The notes below the pieces were generated by a model. The model searched no databases and was not told the DNA's origin. It saw only the letters and a list, made by a program, of their open reading frames with translations. This document shows, one piece after another, positions 46,184-58,439 of a stretch of DNA of 64,000 bases (position 1 is the stretch's first letter; each line of letters begins with the position of its first letter). This DNA comes from Rhipidocladum racemiflorum (taxonomy: Eukaryota; Streptophyta; Magnoliopsida; Poales; Poaceae): contig CM070576.1 of NCBI GenBank assembly GCA_036346355.1, positions 58,699,712 to 58,763,711 of the forward strand. Direction: 5' to 3'. The position numbers were made by a program, and so were the translations under genes.

Positions 46184-46412
46184 CACAGATGATTCTAAAT
46201 AGGAACTATCTATGATGACATTAACAACAAAGATAGATCTAAATAGGAACCGTCTGTGATGAAGATCATCACAGACATGTCTATTTTCACAGACGGGTCA
46301 AAAACCATCTCTAATGATCTCTTTCATCACTGACCCATTCTTACTGGCGGTTCACAAAACCATATGTAATGACATTTGTGAACCGTCTGTAATAAGGTTT
46401 TCTGTACTAGTG
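46184..46412. mobile_element. CACTA remnant related to element 1
   Basis: Carries AACCGTCTGTGATG and TTCACAGACGG motifs and ends TTTTCTGTACTAGTG at 46412, one base off the right terminus of element 1. No left terminus was found. Confidence 0.65.
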
Positions 46413-47658
46413 GGTGTTCAACCAAGTTGTTACAACTTCTTCCTCCTTCACGTTCATGCAATCAAGCCTAGTGTATTACTCCCTCTAGTCATATATAGAT
46501 TTCATTTTGGATATAGGTACAACAAAACATTCAACTTTCGGTGTCAATATCTTTTAAATATTTAAATTGGACACATAAAAATTATATATGTAGATTTCTC
46601 TCTCGAAAAGTACTTTCATAATAATATAATTTCATTAGGTTTTATAAATATATTGTAATAAAAATTAGTGGTAAAAGTTGTATTTAGCAAACCGTGTCGA
46701 TGTCCAAAACATAACTATTTGTGATCGGAGGGAGCAGTATGCATTAATTTTTCTTGACTTTATATAGTATAATTTTTTTCTGTGTAGATGGGTGATGGAT
46801 TAATCATCTTTGGGCGAAAAGGGGAGCTCATTAACTCACCTACACACCATGTATAACAAAAAAAAATTCGAATAAAAAATTAGCCATTTGATTTTCATAC
46901 TAACTACAAATTAAACTCATACATAGCTGACATTTGGAATAAAAATTAAATTACATTTAGTAGTTAGATTTGTATGCTAATGCTAACGTAAAACTAATAT
47001 TTAAAATTCAATAAAAAATAATAATATAAATCAATATAGGAATTACCAATGTGATTTTCATTTTGAAATTCGGAATAAAAATTAGATGAAATTAGCAATT
47101 GGATTTGTATATGCATTCTAACCTAAATAAAAATTAAAAATTAGATAAATAATAACAAAAAAACTGCAATGAAAAATGAAAGGAAAATATAAATTTGATT
47201 TCATACAAGCTATGATTTATAACCCCTACATAGCTGAAATTTAGAATAAATATTAGAGGAAAATTAGCGATTGGATTTGTATATGAATCCTAAACCAAAA
47301 CTAAAACTAAAAATTTTAAAAAAAATTAAAGAGAGATTCCATGTCAAGTAAAAAAACATATATTCAAAATTAAATAAAAATAAATTTTAGATTGAAAGAA
47401 AGTGTTTATATGAGGTATAATAAAAAAATAACATATATTCAAAATAAAATTAACAAGTGGATTTATTTGTTAATTTCAAACTAAAACTGAAAAGGAAGGT
47501 CTACAAGAAGTGTACAGTACAACATAATATGCAAATTCAGAATAGGAATAAAAAAATTAACGATTGTTCTAAATATCATACTAAGTGAAAAGTAAAATTT
47601 TTTGGTTTAATCCAAAATTAAAATTCCATATTTTTGCAAATTCGAGAGAAAAATAAAA
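46413..47658. other. AT-rich intergenic DNA with a degenerate repeat
   Basis: Very AT-rich. A phrase like AAATTAGCRATTGGATTTGT recurs at about 47090 and 47265, with related forms near 46940, and the surrounding sequence repeats at about 155-170 bp. No gene seen. Confidence 0.5.
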
Positions 47659-48987
47659 TAAGGTGTAACATCCTCGTTTTGGCTTTCTGGAGAAAAACCT
47701 AATTTAAATAAAGTAAATTCAAAAGTTGGAGTTTCTTTGGTGTTTATATTAACCTGGCATCCTTTCTCCTTCGAAATCGGGAATTAATTCCCTCCCGGGC
47801 GAAAAATCGGATTTTCCAGTACCGCCGGTACCCGAAAATTCACCTGAGTCCAAAAGTGCTCCAAAAATCTCCAAACCACTTCTAAAATGTTCCAAATATT
47901 CCGAAATGATTTTAGGAATCATTCCCCGGATTTTTGGACCTCCGTTCCTATTTTATCTCGCGCGGCTTTTGTTTAATGCCTGCGATCCGCGCCCGAATAT
48001 CCAATTCCACAAAAATCATCCAAATTCAACCAAACCACTTCCATTGAGTTCCAAATAATCTAAAATGGCTCTAGGAATTTTTCCGGAATTTTTAGGCCAT
48101 TTTTCCTAATTTTTCTTTAGGGCGAATCATTTGCGTAAAGGAGGACCAATAGGATGCTGCCACGTGGCAAGTGAATAGTATCATCTTCAACCTCTTGCCA
48201 TGCATGAACATATGAGCTTCAAGCAAGCAAAAATGGTGGGAGCTCTCTTTAAATCCTTGAATCTCCCTCTATACAACTCCAAATCAATAACCGCCGGATC
48301 CGTTGGGATCACAACGGCCTCCTCTCTCTATCCATGGGGATAATGCACCCGAGATCGCGTTGGTTTTTGAACGGTTGCGAGAAACCCGAAATCCACTCTT
48401 TTGGTGATTGCGCGGCCGTTTCTAATCCGTTCCGCGTGATTCCACCTCTCATCTCTCCGTATAAGAACCCTCTTTTCGGTGGTATAGCTCTCCGTTAGCC
48501 TCTCAAACCCAATCGGCCGCAAGATCAAGAAAACCGACGAACTCTCGTGTTCTTCGCGTTCTTCGTGTTCTTGCTCATATCTTCCACTCCGGTGGATCTT
48601 TCTTCCTCCCGTTCGTTTCTTTGTGTTAGCATGGATGTCTAGTCTCTAATCCATCCATCAATTTCAGGGTTCATCAAGTTTCCTCGACGAATTTCGCGTT
48701 TTGGAGCTTTCGGCCGAACCCGTGTTCATCGTCGATTTCATCTTGCTCGGTGAGTTTCGGTTCAATTCCTTTCGGTTATAGGTTCTTAAGGATGTTATCT
48801 AGAGGTCCTAGCTTTTTGTTTGGATCAAATCCATGCAAAATTGGTGGAAAAATCGAGTTTTTGGGAAGAGACTTGGTTCTCTGTTCTTGTGGAGCTCTCT
48901 GTTCTTGGAGCCATGCTCCTGTGCGTGTGCGTGCATGCTCGCCGGCCGGCCGCCGCCCCTGCCCGCCGCCGCGCCACCGCCAGCGCC

Positions 48988-49504
48988 TAGAGATGGCAAC
49001 GGGGACCGAACCCGAAACCCGATGGGTATTTACTCCATTAGGGGCGGGTATGGACTATTTTTCATACCCGTGGGTCTATTAACGGGCAAAATTTAGTACC
49101 AGCGGGTAGGCGGAGTGCGGGTCCATTCTCGCTATTACCCGTGCCCGTTCACCCGTGGGGTTGAATCAACCGGTTGACCTCGCATGTGATTTGATCGACT
49201 TCTTCTTGCTTGATCGGATAGATAATAATTGATCTCGCATGTGGCGTGATCATGTTTTGTGATCCACGTATGATTAGGAGCACTACGGCGCGAGAGGAGG
49301 TTTCCACCGCGAAATGTGTAGACAGATAGGAAGCGTAAATTTAGTGATACGTAGATTTGGTCGCGGGTTACCCGTTACGCGTAGATGCGGTATGGGTAAA
49401 TTTTTTACCCGCGTGCGGGTATGGGTATTGGAGCGGGTGAATTTTACTAATGCAGTGCAGTGCAGGGTGGTGATACCGCCGGGTATAAACCCGTTGCCAT
49501 CCTA
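48988..49504. mobile_element. hAT-type MITE, 517 bp, inside element D
   Basis: The termini TAGAGATGGCAACGGG and CCCGTTGCCATCCTA are inverted copies. The interior is rich in ACCCGT/ACGGGT phrases. The 8-bp flanks CCAGCGCC and GCCGCGCC match at six positions. Same family type as 51856-52600. Confidence 0.75.
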
Positions 49505-50862
49505 GCCGCGCCATGCGCCGTGGCCGCCCGTCCATCGCCTTGTGTCGTCTTAGCGCGCCAGCTCGCCCGGCCGCGGCCGCCACTCTCGCCGTCATGGCGA
49601 CCCTCGCCGCCGCCGCCGCCCCCCCTCGCCGCGGCACCTCCCCTTCCCTCTCTCTCCTTCCTTTTCTCTATCTCTCTCTCTCCATGGATGGCATGAAAGC
49701 TTCGGAGGAAGCTTCCTCTCTTTCCTCTCTCTCTATGACGCGTGGGCCCCACTGTCATACACTCCAAAGCCAAGTCAAACCAGTCAACGTCCGGTCAAAG
49801 CGCAGTCAAACGTTGACTCGGTCAAAACGGAATATTCCGGGAATATTCCCGGTTTTCGATTTATTCGAAATTCAAACTTCGGAAGCTCATAACTTCCTCA
49901 TCCGAACTCCGTTTGACCTCATTCAAATTTCTAAATTCATCTAAAATCAAGACCTTCCTGCCAGTACTAATTTTATAATTTTTGGATTTTATTTATTTTC
50001 TGTTATTTATTTGTTGCCTCGTTTTGCGTGTAGTCGACGATCCCGCCGCGACCGCCGATTTCGCCGTCGAGCCTTCCGAGTTCGACACCGCCGCCGCAAC
50101 TGAAGGCAAGTCTCCTTGATGCACTTTGCTCCTATGTTTGCAAAATGATTTAAAATTGTTTATAAAGTTGCATGGCTATTTTTAATTAAATATGTCAAAT
50201 GTAAGAGCTAGTTATTCCGAACTTGTTGATTCCTCCATGACATTGTTAATCATATCCATTGTAACCCTAGAACATTGTTTATACCATGCTTATGCTTATA
50301 TGGTATCCGTTGCTATGTAGTACGGTAGAATTGCTTAGGACCTTTTCCGATGAAAACAACCCATGGGTGGGATTATTCAAAAAGAATGTTGTTAAGCGTG
50401 ATTTGAAAGTTATTATTATGATTTTGGTCCTGTTTTCTAAAATAAAAGAAAAGAAAAATGATTTTGACTTGGGCGGCCTGGAATGTCAGGTGGAAGCGGA
50501 TCAAGTCTTGATCCTTCGGTGCAAGTACCGCCCCAAGTCATATAAGGACCGACGCTTATGATTGCCATTTTAAGCATAACCGTACTACCACATGTCTATA
50601 ATGGTACGACCTGGCTCACTAATTTGTAGAAGCCTAGTTTAGACTCACCACTCGGTTGTTGTGTGAGAGCCGGACGGAGGCATTGTTGTGGATGTTGTTT
50701 TGCTCACACGGCGCAAGAGGGCTTACATCTTGGGTGGAGGAACCCTAACGGCGGTGAAACCTCGGTAATTGGGTCTAGCTAGGTAGATACATTGTAACGG
50801 CCTTGTCAAGATATCCTAAGGCACACCTAAGGAAGTGTGTTAATTGCATGGCAACAAGGGTC

Positions 50863-50933
50863 TATCTTGTCTTGTGGGTAAAGTTGTACACCTCTGCGAG
50901 TTTAAACTATTCGAATAGCCGTGCCTACGGTCA
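50863..50933. repeat. Conserved palindromic block in element D
   Basis: Reverse of the block in element A: CTTGTGGGTAAAGTTGTACA, then CTATTCGAATAG as a perfect palindrome at 50908-50919. Confidence 0.75.
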
Positions 50934-51329
50934 AAGGCAAAGCAAGAAATGCTTTCATATTGGTAGACTTTGATTTTGATTTTAAAACCGAAAAGTGTTT
51001 TGTTTTGGGGTTCGGGAGTGGTTAGAACTCTCGAATGTTGTTTGGCGGAAAGAGCCAACCAGGTGGATAGAACCCGTTTACCTTTGACGGATGGAGTCAC
51101 ATGATTAACTTTGATCCTTTAAACTGTTGGCGGATAGAGCCTTTATGTTAGTGATGGTGGATAGAACCTCACTACAATAATAAATAATTCAATTATTAAA
51201 AAGAGTTGTAAAATATGCTTTGTGAAATTTATTACTTAAGTATGATTTAATCAAATGTGGCTTTATGCAAATAAACCCTATTAAGCTTCCTTTGGAAAGC
51301 CCCTCATGATCATAATTTCCCGACTTGCT

Positions 51330-51345
51330 GAGTACTTTTGTACTC
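51330..51345. repeat. Conserved perfect hairpin in element D
   Basis: GAGTAC-TTTT-GTACTC, the reverse counterpart of the hairpin in element C. Confidence 0.75.
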
Positions 51346-51855
51346 ACGTGCTACACCAACATTGTAATCATCAGAAATTTATCAAGATGCCGAGGAAGAA
51401 GAGGAGTTCTTCGAGGAGGATTGCCAGGAGGACTAGTTGCGTTCCTAGTCGTCGCATGTGGCGTTGTGGCGTTCGCTCGTTGTTTTCTTTTGCTTCCGCT
51501 GTTTTGTGTGGCTGGTCGTTGGACCGAGTATTGTAATAAGTGGCCATGTGGCCCATACTTGAATATTTATATTACAAGTTTCGTTATGTTCGGCAATGAT
51601 GTATCACTGTGACTGTGTGTACTAGCTACTGATCTGGGACTAGTACGGAAATACACAGGAGATTCTGGATAGCTGATCCGGGGTCTCACATAAGGTAGTG
51701 AATTTAATTGTATATATACAAATTTGGAATCGAAGTCTATTATATGATAAAAGCCTATGATATATGGTTTACAGTCACTAAATAAAAAGATAACATGCTA
51801 AACATTCTCACAAAAAACAAAACATTCTTATCTTTTCTTTGGTGGACCTCCAGAG

Positions 51856-52600
51856 TAGGGATGGCAATATTACCTAATTATCCGTATACCTATGGGTAAA
51901 AACCCTAATAGAGGTGGGTATGTTCTTCTTTTGTTGCCCACGGGTATGTTCATGGGGGCCAAACTTTACCCGATGGGTAAATGGGTATGGGTATGGGGGA
52001 GCTCTACCCGTACCCGTTTCATCCGATTACTCGCTACCTTCTACTGACATGTAGACCAGAATAGATATCTAGTTGGCCCCTTGATCCCCAATTTGTGGCA
52101 CCTAATATTAGTAATTTGTAATTGGTGATGATGTGATGGACGATTTGTAATGTGTGTGATGATTAATGAATGATTTCTATTTTAATTATTGAAATTCTTG
52201 ATGACTGATGAACTGTTTTCATTTTAATTGTTAAACTTAATCATCCGTGCAATATTTGTCTGCATGTGTTGTTTTAATTCTTATCGCTATGTGCATTTGA
52301 AATTTTGAATCATTGATAATCATTCTTCAATCCACATGATGTCGTTGATTCCTATAATTTCATCAAAAAGTTTGTATCGGTACCATTGATCATTAGCTCC
52401 TAGTCCCCTTTGTTGAAAGGATTATTGATGGTGGCGGGCAAATGGGTATACTCGTGGGTAACGGGTACCCGTGGGCGACGGCTATAGGCGAGATTCTTTA
52501 CCCGTCACCTTTCATGGGTATATCCGTGTGGGAAATTGTCTGGTAGGTACGGGTATAGACGAGCAATACTTGTACCCACCGTACCTGATTGCCATCCTTA
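51856..52600. mobile_element. hAT-type MITE, 745 bp
   Basis: The termini TAGGGATGGCAAT and ATTGCCATCCTTA are inverted copies, flanked by the 8-bp duplication CTCCAGAG / CTCCAAAG (51848-51855 and 52601-52608, one mismatch). The interior is rich in GGGTA/TACCC phrases near both ends and has no transposase. Confidence 0.88.
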
Positions 52601-52918
52601 CTCCAAAGGGTGGAGGAATTAAGAGAGTGATCTTTTGACGGGGTGTTCACTCGACCGTAGCAATATAAGCTATATTATTATATTATTAGCATGTAGTATA
52701 GATAAACATTGCAATAATGAAAGAACGATATGGTACTGATATGAATGGAAAATATTATGTTATACTATATTTACTGTTATGCTATGTAAGTATTTGAGGA
52801 AGAAAGTTTGATCACATGTGACAAGGAAACAGAATGAGTATTTTTTCTCTCTTATAATATGTAATATTAAAATATCACAAATAGAGTTATGCAATAATCT
52901 ATTTTCTAAAAAGTAAAA

Positions 52919-52939
52919 TTATATATATATATATATATA
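52919..52939. repeat. (AT)n microsatellite
   Basis: About ten AT dinucleotides. Confidence 0.9.
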
Positions 52940-55590
52940 GGAAAATGGTTGCATACTCTTGGGAGTATGTACTCCCACTCTCAATATACTGCATAAATGA
53001 TGTTATTATACTTCTTTATCCTTTTGAGTATACTCTAATACTAATTATAAGATACTCCAAAGTGAGTTTCACGAAAAATTTCATCAAAACCCACACTTTA
53101 TAGCATAGTTTGTTTATATACTCTTTTTAAATATGTTTTAATAATGTTGGCCATGCAAATACATGGACCACTTGCTAGATTGCCTAATAACGGAATCTAA
53201 TCATCTTCAGTCTTTAGCCAAGCGTACGGTTCCGTGCAACAATTACACGGCGAATAATTCAGAGCCCTCTTCTGCGTACGGCACCGAACAACGGCATATT
53301 TGATATTTCCTTCTGGTGCCGTACTACGTACTCCCGCCGTATGCGGCGGCATAACTGGATCATGGCTGTGTTGGCTTTCTTCTAGGACTATGGGTTGACT
53401 AATCCTGTATTTTGTATCGAAAGTCTTGTAGCTGCAGGTTACCACAAAATTAATCAATTTGGGACCACAGGATATTGCGGGGTACTGGATATATATAATG
53501 CTCATTTCAGAAATGCTGTATGTCTATAGGAATTGGCATTGCATCATTAATTATGTGTATCCATAATTATTCAACTCGACAAATCCAGTTTTTCAAGCAT
53601 AACATTGTTTGGAGTAATCGATGTTTGATGCGTCTTTACTCCACCTTCGTTTTATCTCGAGAAAAATCGGTAAGTACGGCCATAGCAAGACCCAAACTGA
53701 ATTTTCATATCACCGGACAGAAGTGACAACGCTGGTACCTGATGTATATCATCTGATACTGATATGCTTAACCTGAAGTTTCAATGCTTCCACCAATCTT
53801 CAAAAACAACGGCCGAGTGACCCCCGCAGAAAAGACAGAAACCGAACAATTCTTCTGCATTGTGTTGTGCATCCGGGTTGCCCAGGCTCCGCACCTACCG
53901 TCAACCTTCGCCATGTATGGTTTGTTCTGCCCTTTTTTTCCGCACTAAAAAAAAAAAAAAAGTTATAGTATGTCCAGATGTCCTGCTCATCCAGAGCCCC
54001 AGGTGTCTCGCACTCTCGCCTGTTACTTCCAAACTTGCTGTGACATCCTAGGAAATTTCTAATGCTACCTAGTGGTACACTGCACACGAGCGGCAGACAG
54101 GCAAGCAAGATCCAGCAGAAACAATCGAAAAATAAAGGCGTCTTGTCAGCTGCCGGTCGACACGGCAGCTCTGTTGGTCCTGCGTTCCTTCCTCCAGCCG
54201 AGCCAGGACGCCGTTGTGAGTTGTGACGAGCCACTAGCCAGTGGAGAGTTGGTTTCCCTTTCAACCTTCCGTAATGGCCTCGCACTCCCGGCGTGCGGCT
54301 GCTACTCGCAAGTACAAATGGAATACCGGCACGGAAGAACGGCCGTACTACTTACTACTACTACCTGCCTCCCTCGGTTGCTACCTCCCGTCGCTTTGAC
54401 CCTTTCTACCGACCTCGCAGGCTCAAAGCACGACGAATCTCTCGGCGCTGTGGTGCTTCTGGAATCTGGATGGATTTGTGTGGCCCTCCGTAAAATCGTT
54501 CCGCGACCTGGAGCTGTCGGTTGAACGTTCAACGTGCAATTCGTGTTCTCGCAGGCAGGCGCCGGCCGAGCACGACGTAGGCTTCGAAACAGGGCAGATT
54601 GTCTGGTTTCTGCCGATATATATTCAATCTCGCGTGAACGCCTTTAGGACTGTTTGTTTTTGAGAAATTTTACGGTGGATAATATAGATAGTGAATATTG
54701 ATAGTAAAATCAGATCTGATCGTACATTGATCAGGGTTATTTTAGACATTTCGTCCTTTCGTTTTCCACCGCCGTCCTTTGATGATGTCGCAACGGATTC
54801 CCTGTTTGGCTGAAGTATGTGCCCGGCATTAGCTTCAGGACGAACAATGGTCTATTCAAGGTACTAACAAAGTGACAAGAGATAGCAAAAACAACACGAA
54901 TATTGTTTCTTCCATTGTTCACCCATATAAATATGTCTCTATAATTCAAGGTACTGACAAGAATAGCAGCCGCATGCCCACACATACAAATATGTCTCTA
55001 TAATTCACATAATGAAGTACGACAAAAAGACAAAAGAAGAGAAAAGAAAGTATCATTGTAAACATCTCCTTATATAGTGATATATGTCTTCGTGTGTCTA
55101 TAGTTTTCTCGAAAAAAAGTTTTTTTTTCACGTAAATTCGTGTCTTCCATCTTTTTAATCATATATTTTTGCTATGTATTTTGTAACAAATGATACCAAA
55201 GCTCTCGATTCAAATTGAACCCTAGCTACTGCACCAGGAAGAGGCTAATTCCCAGGGTAGTCATCCGCACGCCGTATGGCATGACATACAAGAAGCATCA
55301 CGTTTCACGTAGGTGTTCCAGCGGGTGGCATCCAAGACGGCATCGGCATCGCACGACATCCAAGGAAAATTCATGCGACAAATCGGCTGTTCATCACATG
55401 TTCGTTATTTTGTTTGGACGGCGCTAGTTCGAGTTAGTGCATCAGGCGTTTAATCTGAAGCTAAAATCATTTCGTTGGATGGATGGCAGCATGGAGATTC
55501 TGCAACGTTACGGAAAACAATTCCGACGCTGTGTTCGCAAGAAAATGGGTTCGATCCGTCTTTTCCAAAAAAAAAGGCGTAAGAGGACGT
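52940..55590. other. Intergenic DNA without a recognised gene
   Basis: Mixed composition. Open frames at 53800-54285 (minus) and 54072-54524 (plus) overlap and show no domain; the first includes a run of Phe read from a T-run. A direct repeat of about 25 bp, with the phrase AAATATGTCTCTATAATTCA, occurs at 54930 and 54988. A Pol III B-box-like GGTTCGATCC (55548-55557) precedes an A-run (55567-55576). Confidence 0.5.
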
Positions 55591-55594
55591 TGCA

Positions 55595-55899
55595 CATGTC
55601 CGGGACGGACCCGCCTTCCAGTCCCATTATGACCTACGATCGATCATCTGCCGGCAATTCAACAGAAATGCTAGGAAACTCGTCCCATGGTGGCTCGTAT
55701 GGACTCTTACTGAAATCCTACCTGTAGGTTATAAATAGGAGACATGGGGTCCCCTCATTGTACACTTGAAAGCGTAATAAAGCAGAGCAGTTCCTCCTCA
55801 TATTTTGTGTCTCTCTCTCTCTCTCTATCTATTCTCCACTTTTAGACCTAATAGCATAATAGGTAACTCCAGACTATTCGATAGCGAGATTGTCTAACA
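55595..55899 (+). repeat. Probable copia 5' LTR (left boundary uncertain)
   Basis: A TATA box TATAAATAG (55730-55738), a downstream AATAAA (55787), a CT-rich leader and the ending TCTAACA are followed directly by CGTTATCAGCACGAGGC, which I read as a primer binding site region. This layout is that of an LTR end. The left boundary is a guess, because no partner LTR is present. Confidence 0.5.
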
Positions 55900-57177
55900 C
55901 GTTATCAGCACGAGGCTCTACCGGAGAAAGATTGAAAGGTGAGAAAAGGTGAAATTTGAGGGAATGAATCTAATCGCTCGTTGATTCTATGCATGCATCT
56001 AATCTACGCATCAGATATTGTGTTCATCGTGTGGCACGAAGCTACACAACGATTTTACATTGTGATCTACAGTACTTTGCACGAAGCAACAGTATGCAGC
56101 ACGAAGCCATCTACTGCCAATGAACTCGGCATTGTGGGCACGAAGCCATTACAGATCTGTTCGCATGAAGCCATTACAGATCGCACGAAGCTGACGGCCT
56201 TTTTCCTAGCGATGAAGCTCGGCCTCGCAGGCCCCATCCTCCGTCGACACCGCACCAGGCTTCGCTCGGCCGCCGGTGCCACCGCGTGCCCAAAGCAGCT
56301 TGTCCGCCGATCGCCGTGCCCCGCTCCTGCTCCGTCGGCGCCGCATCTGGTTCCGTTCGGCCCCGGCCTCGCCGCATGCCCGGAGCCTCGACTCGAAGCC
56401 CGAGACCGACTCCCCGCATTTGCACTCGAAGCGCTTACCTCGTAGGCCATCACAAGCGTCGCCGACCAACACGTTCGGAGCCGTCGGCCCGCGTCCGGCT
56501 ACCACCGCGGTTCCCGAAGCCGAGCTCGCACGAACACTGTGCCGTCCCAGTCGAACGGGTCCTACGCCCTGGACCCATGAGCCGCCGGCGCCACGGCGCC
56601 TAGTCACCGCGCCGCGCTCCTTGGGAACCACCGCGTCACCGCTGGCCCACCCGGCCTCGGCTTCGCCGCCGCCACTACCACACGCCCTCCGGAGCCGAGC
56701 GTCGCCGCCACCGCTTGACCCATGAAGTTCTTGGACATGAAATCCACTAGCTCCTGGACATGAAGTCCACAGGCTAAATCCGGTTTTTGAAACAATTGGG
56801 GCTGTGGGGAGGGCAGGGGAAATTACCCCTTTGCCCTCCCCTGATTTTCTTTTATGTTTTTTATGTTTTCCTTTTTCAGAAAATAATTAGAAAACTCAGA
56901 AAATTGATTAGAAAATTTCAGAAATTTCAAAAGTTACCAGAAAAATATGAAAAATAGCTAGAAAATTCCAGAAAATTAATTGGCTCTGTTTTTAATTTCT
57001 CTTAGCCTTATTTTCTGCATTTATTAATGTTTGCATGTATTTTTGCAGTTATTGCCCTGTTTAGATTACTAAAAATTCATGAGAATTTACTTTTCGTACT
57101 TTATAAATTCTGCAACCACATTCTATTAGATTACACGCAGTAATCTAATGTTGGAATCTTCGGAAAAAAATGTAGAT
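55900..57177 (+). other. Copia leader with repeated CACGAAGC motif
   Basis: Between the LTR end and gag. From 56030 to 56200 the octamer CACGAAGC occurs five times, plus two near copies, partly within the phrase GAAGCCATTACAGATC. A GC-rich part (56210-56720) and an AT-rich part (56820-57170) follow. No coding domain seen. Confidence 0.5.
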
Positions 57178-58070
57178 GTCTGAAATTGTGAACCGTGAGT
57201 TTGAAGAGCTGGCCCTGCATGGTCAGAACTACCTCACTTGGGCATCCGATGTGAAGATCGTACTCGGTGGCAAGAAGCTCTAAGCTACCATCGGCCTAGG
57301 GTCCTCGAAGGACGTGCAACCTACCACCGAGTAGAACGATCAAGCATTGCACTTCATCAAGCACCACCTCTTAGCCACCCTAAAGAATGAATACATGGCT
57401 GAAGAGAGTGCAATTGTGCTATGGACTACACTCCAGAAGCGGTTCGAGAAGCTCAAGTACACAATCTTGCCCCAAGCACAGCAAGATTGGGTTCGCCTGA
57501 GGTTTGCGGACTACAGAACAGTAGCCGAGTACAATTCTGCCTTGCACAAAATTTGTACCAATATCTACCTATGTGGCAAGAAGATCACTGATAAGGAGAA
57601 CATTGAGAAAACTCTTTCCACTTTTCACCCTAATGCTATCTAGAGTGCCCGCAACTATTGTCAGAACGCATACAAGGAGTATAGCGAACTGATTGATGTT
57701 ATGCAAGTTGCAGTCACAAGATGATGTTCTCCGTAAGAACTTCGTCTCGCAGCCACCTGGAAGGGGCATTGTACCAGAAGTCAATGCCAATAGCTATAAG
57801 ATGAAAAAACCCGCTCACAGGAAGAGAGGCAAGAAGGGTGGAAAAGAGAAACATCAGGCCAAAGGAAAGTCCATAGCCCAAGAAAAGATGGATGAAAAGG
57901 AGAAGTTGCATGCTAAGCCGTATGGACAGCAGAACCAAACGTGCTTCAAGTGTGGCACTTGGGGACATTGGTCGAAAATATGCCGTGAATCCAAGGAAGT
58001 GGTCAATGCATATCAGGCCAAGAAGAAGGCAAAGGAAATGCACCGGCAGAGGCACATTTCGCCGAAGTAG
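57178..58070 (+). pseudogene. Copia gag with zinc knuckle (stops)
   Basis: ATG at 57178 opens MSEIVNREFEELALHGQNYL, which matches copia gag N-termini. In-frame stops follow at about 57280 and 57332. The gag core continues at 57347-57643 with ESAIVLWTTLQKRFEKLKYT and FADYRTVAEYNSALHKI, the plant retrotransposon gag fold of the UBN2 type. After another stop and a shift, the basic region (57693-58070) contains the zinc knuckle CFKCGTWGHWSKIC, a CCHC motif that binds RNA. Gag forms the particle and packages the genome. Four or more lesions make this copy dead. Confidence 0.85.
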
Positions 58071-58439
58071 GCAATGATGATGTCATGGATGTAGACACCC
58101 CACATGCTTCATCCTCGCAGCCTAGCCTAGACATCGATGAAGCAGCCAAACTCTTGGCTAATGAAGAAAACACCTCTATTGATGACATAGAGGCAGAAGT
58201 GAATGCATACTTTACAGATTCCGTTTAATGCACAAATAGCATTACTATCATTTTTCTTTAGAATTGTGGTTGACTAGTTAAGTTTGAATAATGAATTGTA
58301 AGCTCTAGAAGAGCATACTTTTTCTCATGAATAAGAATTACAATTTTTTTATATTCCAGTATTATAAATTTGCAAGCAATGTTTGAATTACTTTGCCACT
58401 GTCTGATTAGAATTATATTTCTTTTTTATCTAAAAATCA

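Larger units (their letters stand above)
47664..51690. mobile_element. Element D: third copy of the element A family, complete termini
   Basis: Starts TGTAACATCC and ends GGGGTCTCACA, the inverse of element A, with a perfect 5-bp duplication TAAGG (47659-47663 and 51691-51695). Length is 4,027 bp, or about 3.5 kb without the hAT MITE inside it. No gag, pol, primer site or second LTR was found. TG...CA termini and a 5-bp TSD fit a very long solo LTR. A LARD is the alternative. It contains a GC-rich part at 48940-49740 flanked by AT-rich DNA, as in element A. Confidence 0.8.

Noticed and set aside
53800..54285. 161-residue minus-strand frame
   Set aside because: It contains a Phe run read from a T-run, overlaps other frames and shows no family signature.
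55548..55576. SINE-like B box GGTTCGATCC with following A-run
   Set aside because: No A box or target duplication could be found, so it was only mentioned in the intergenic entry.
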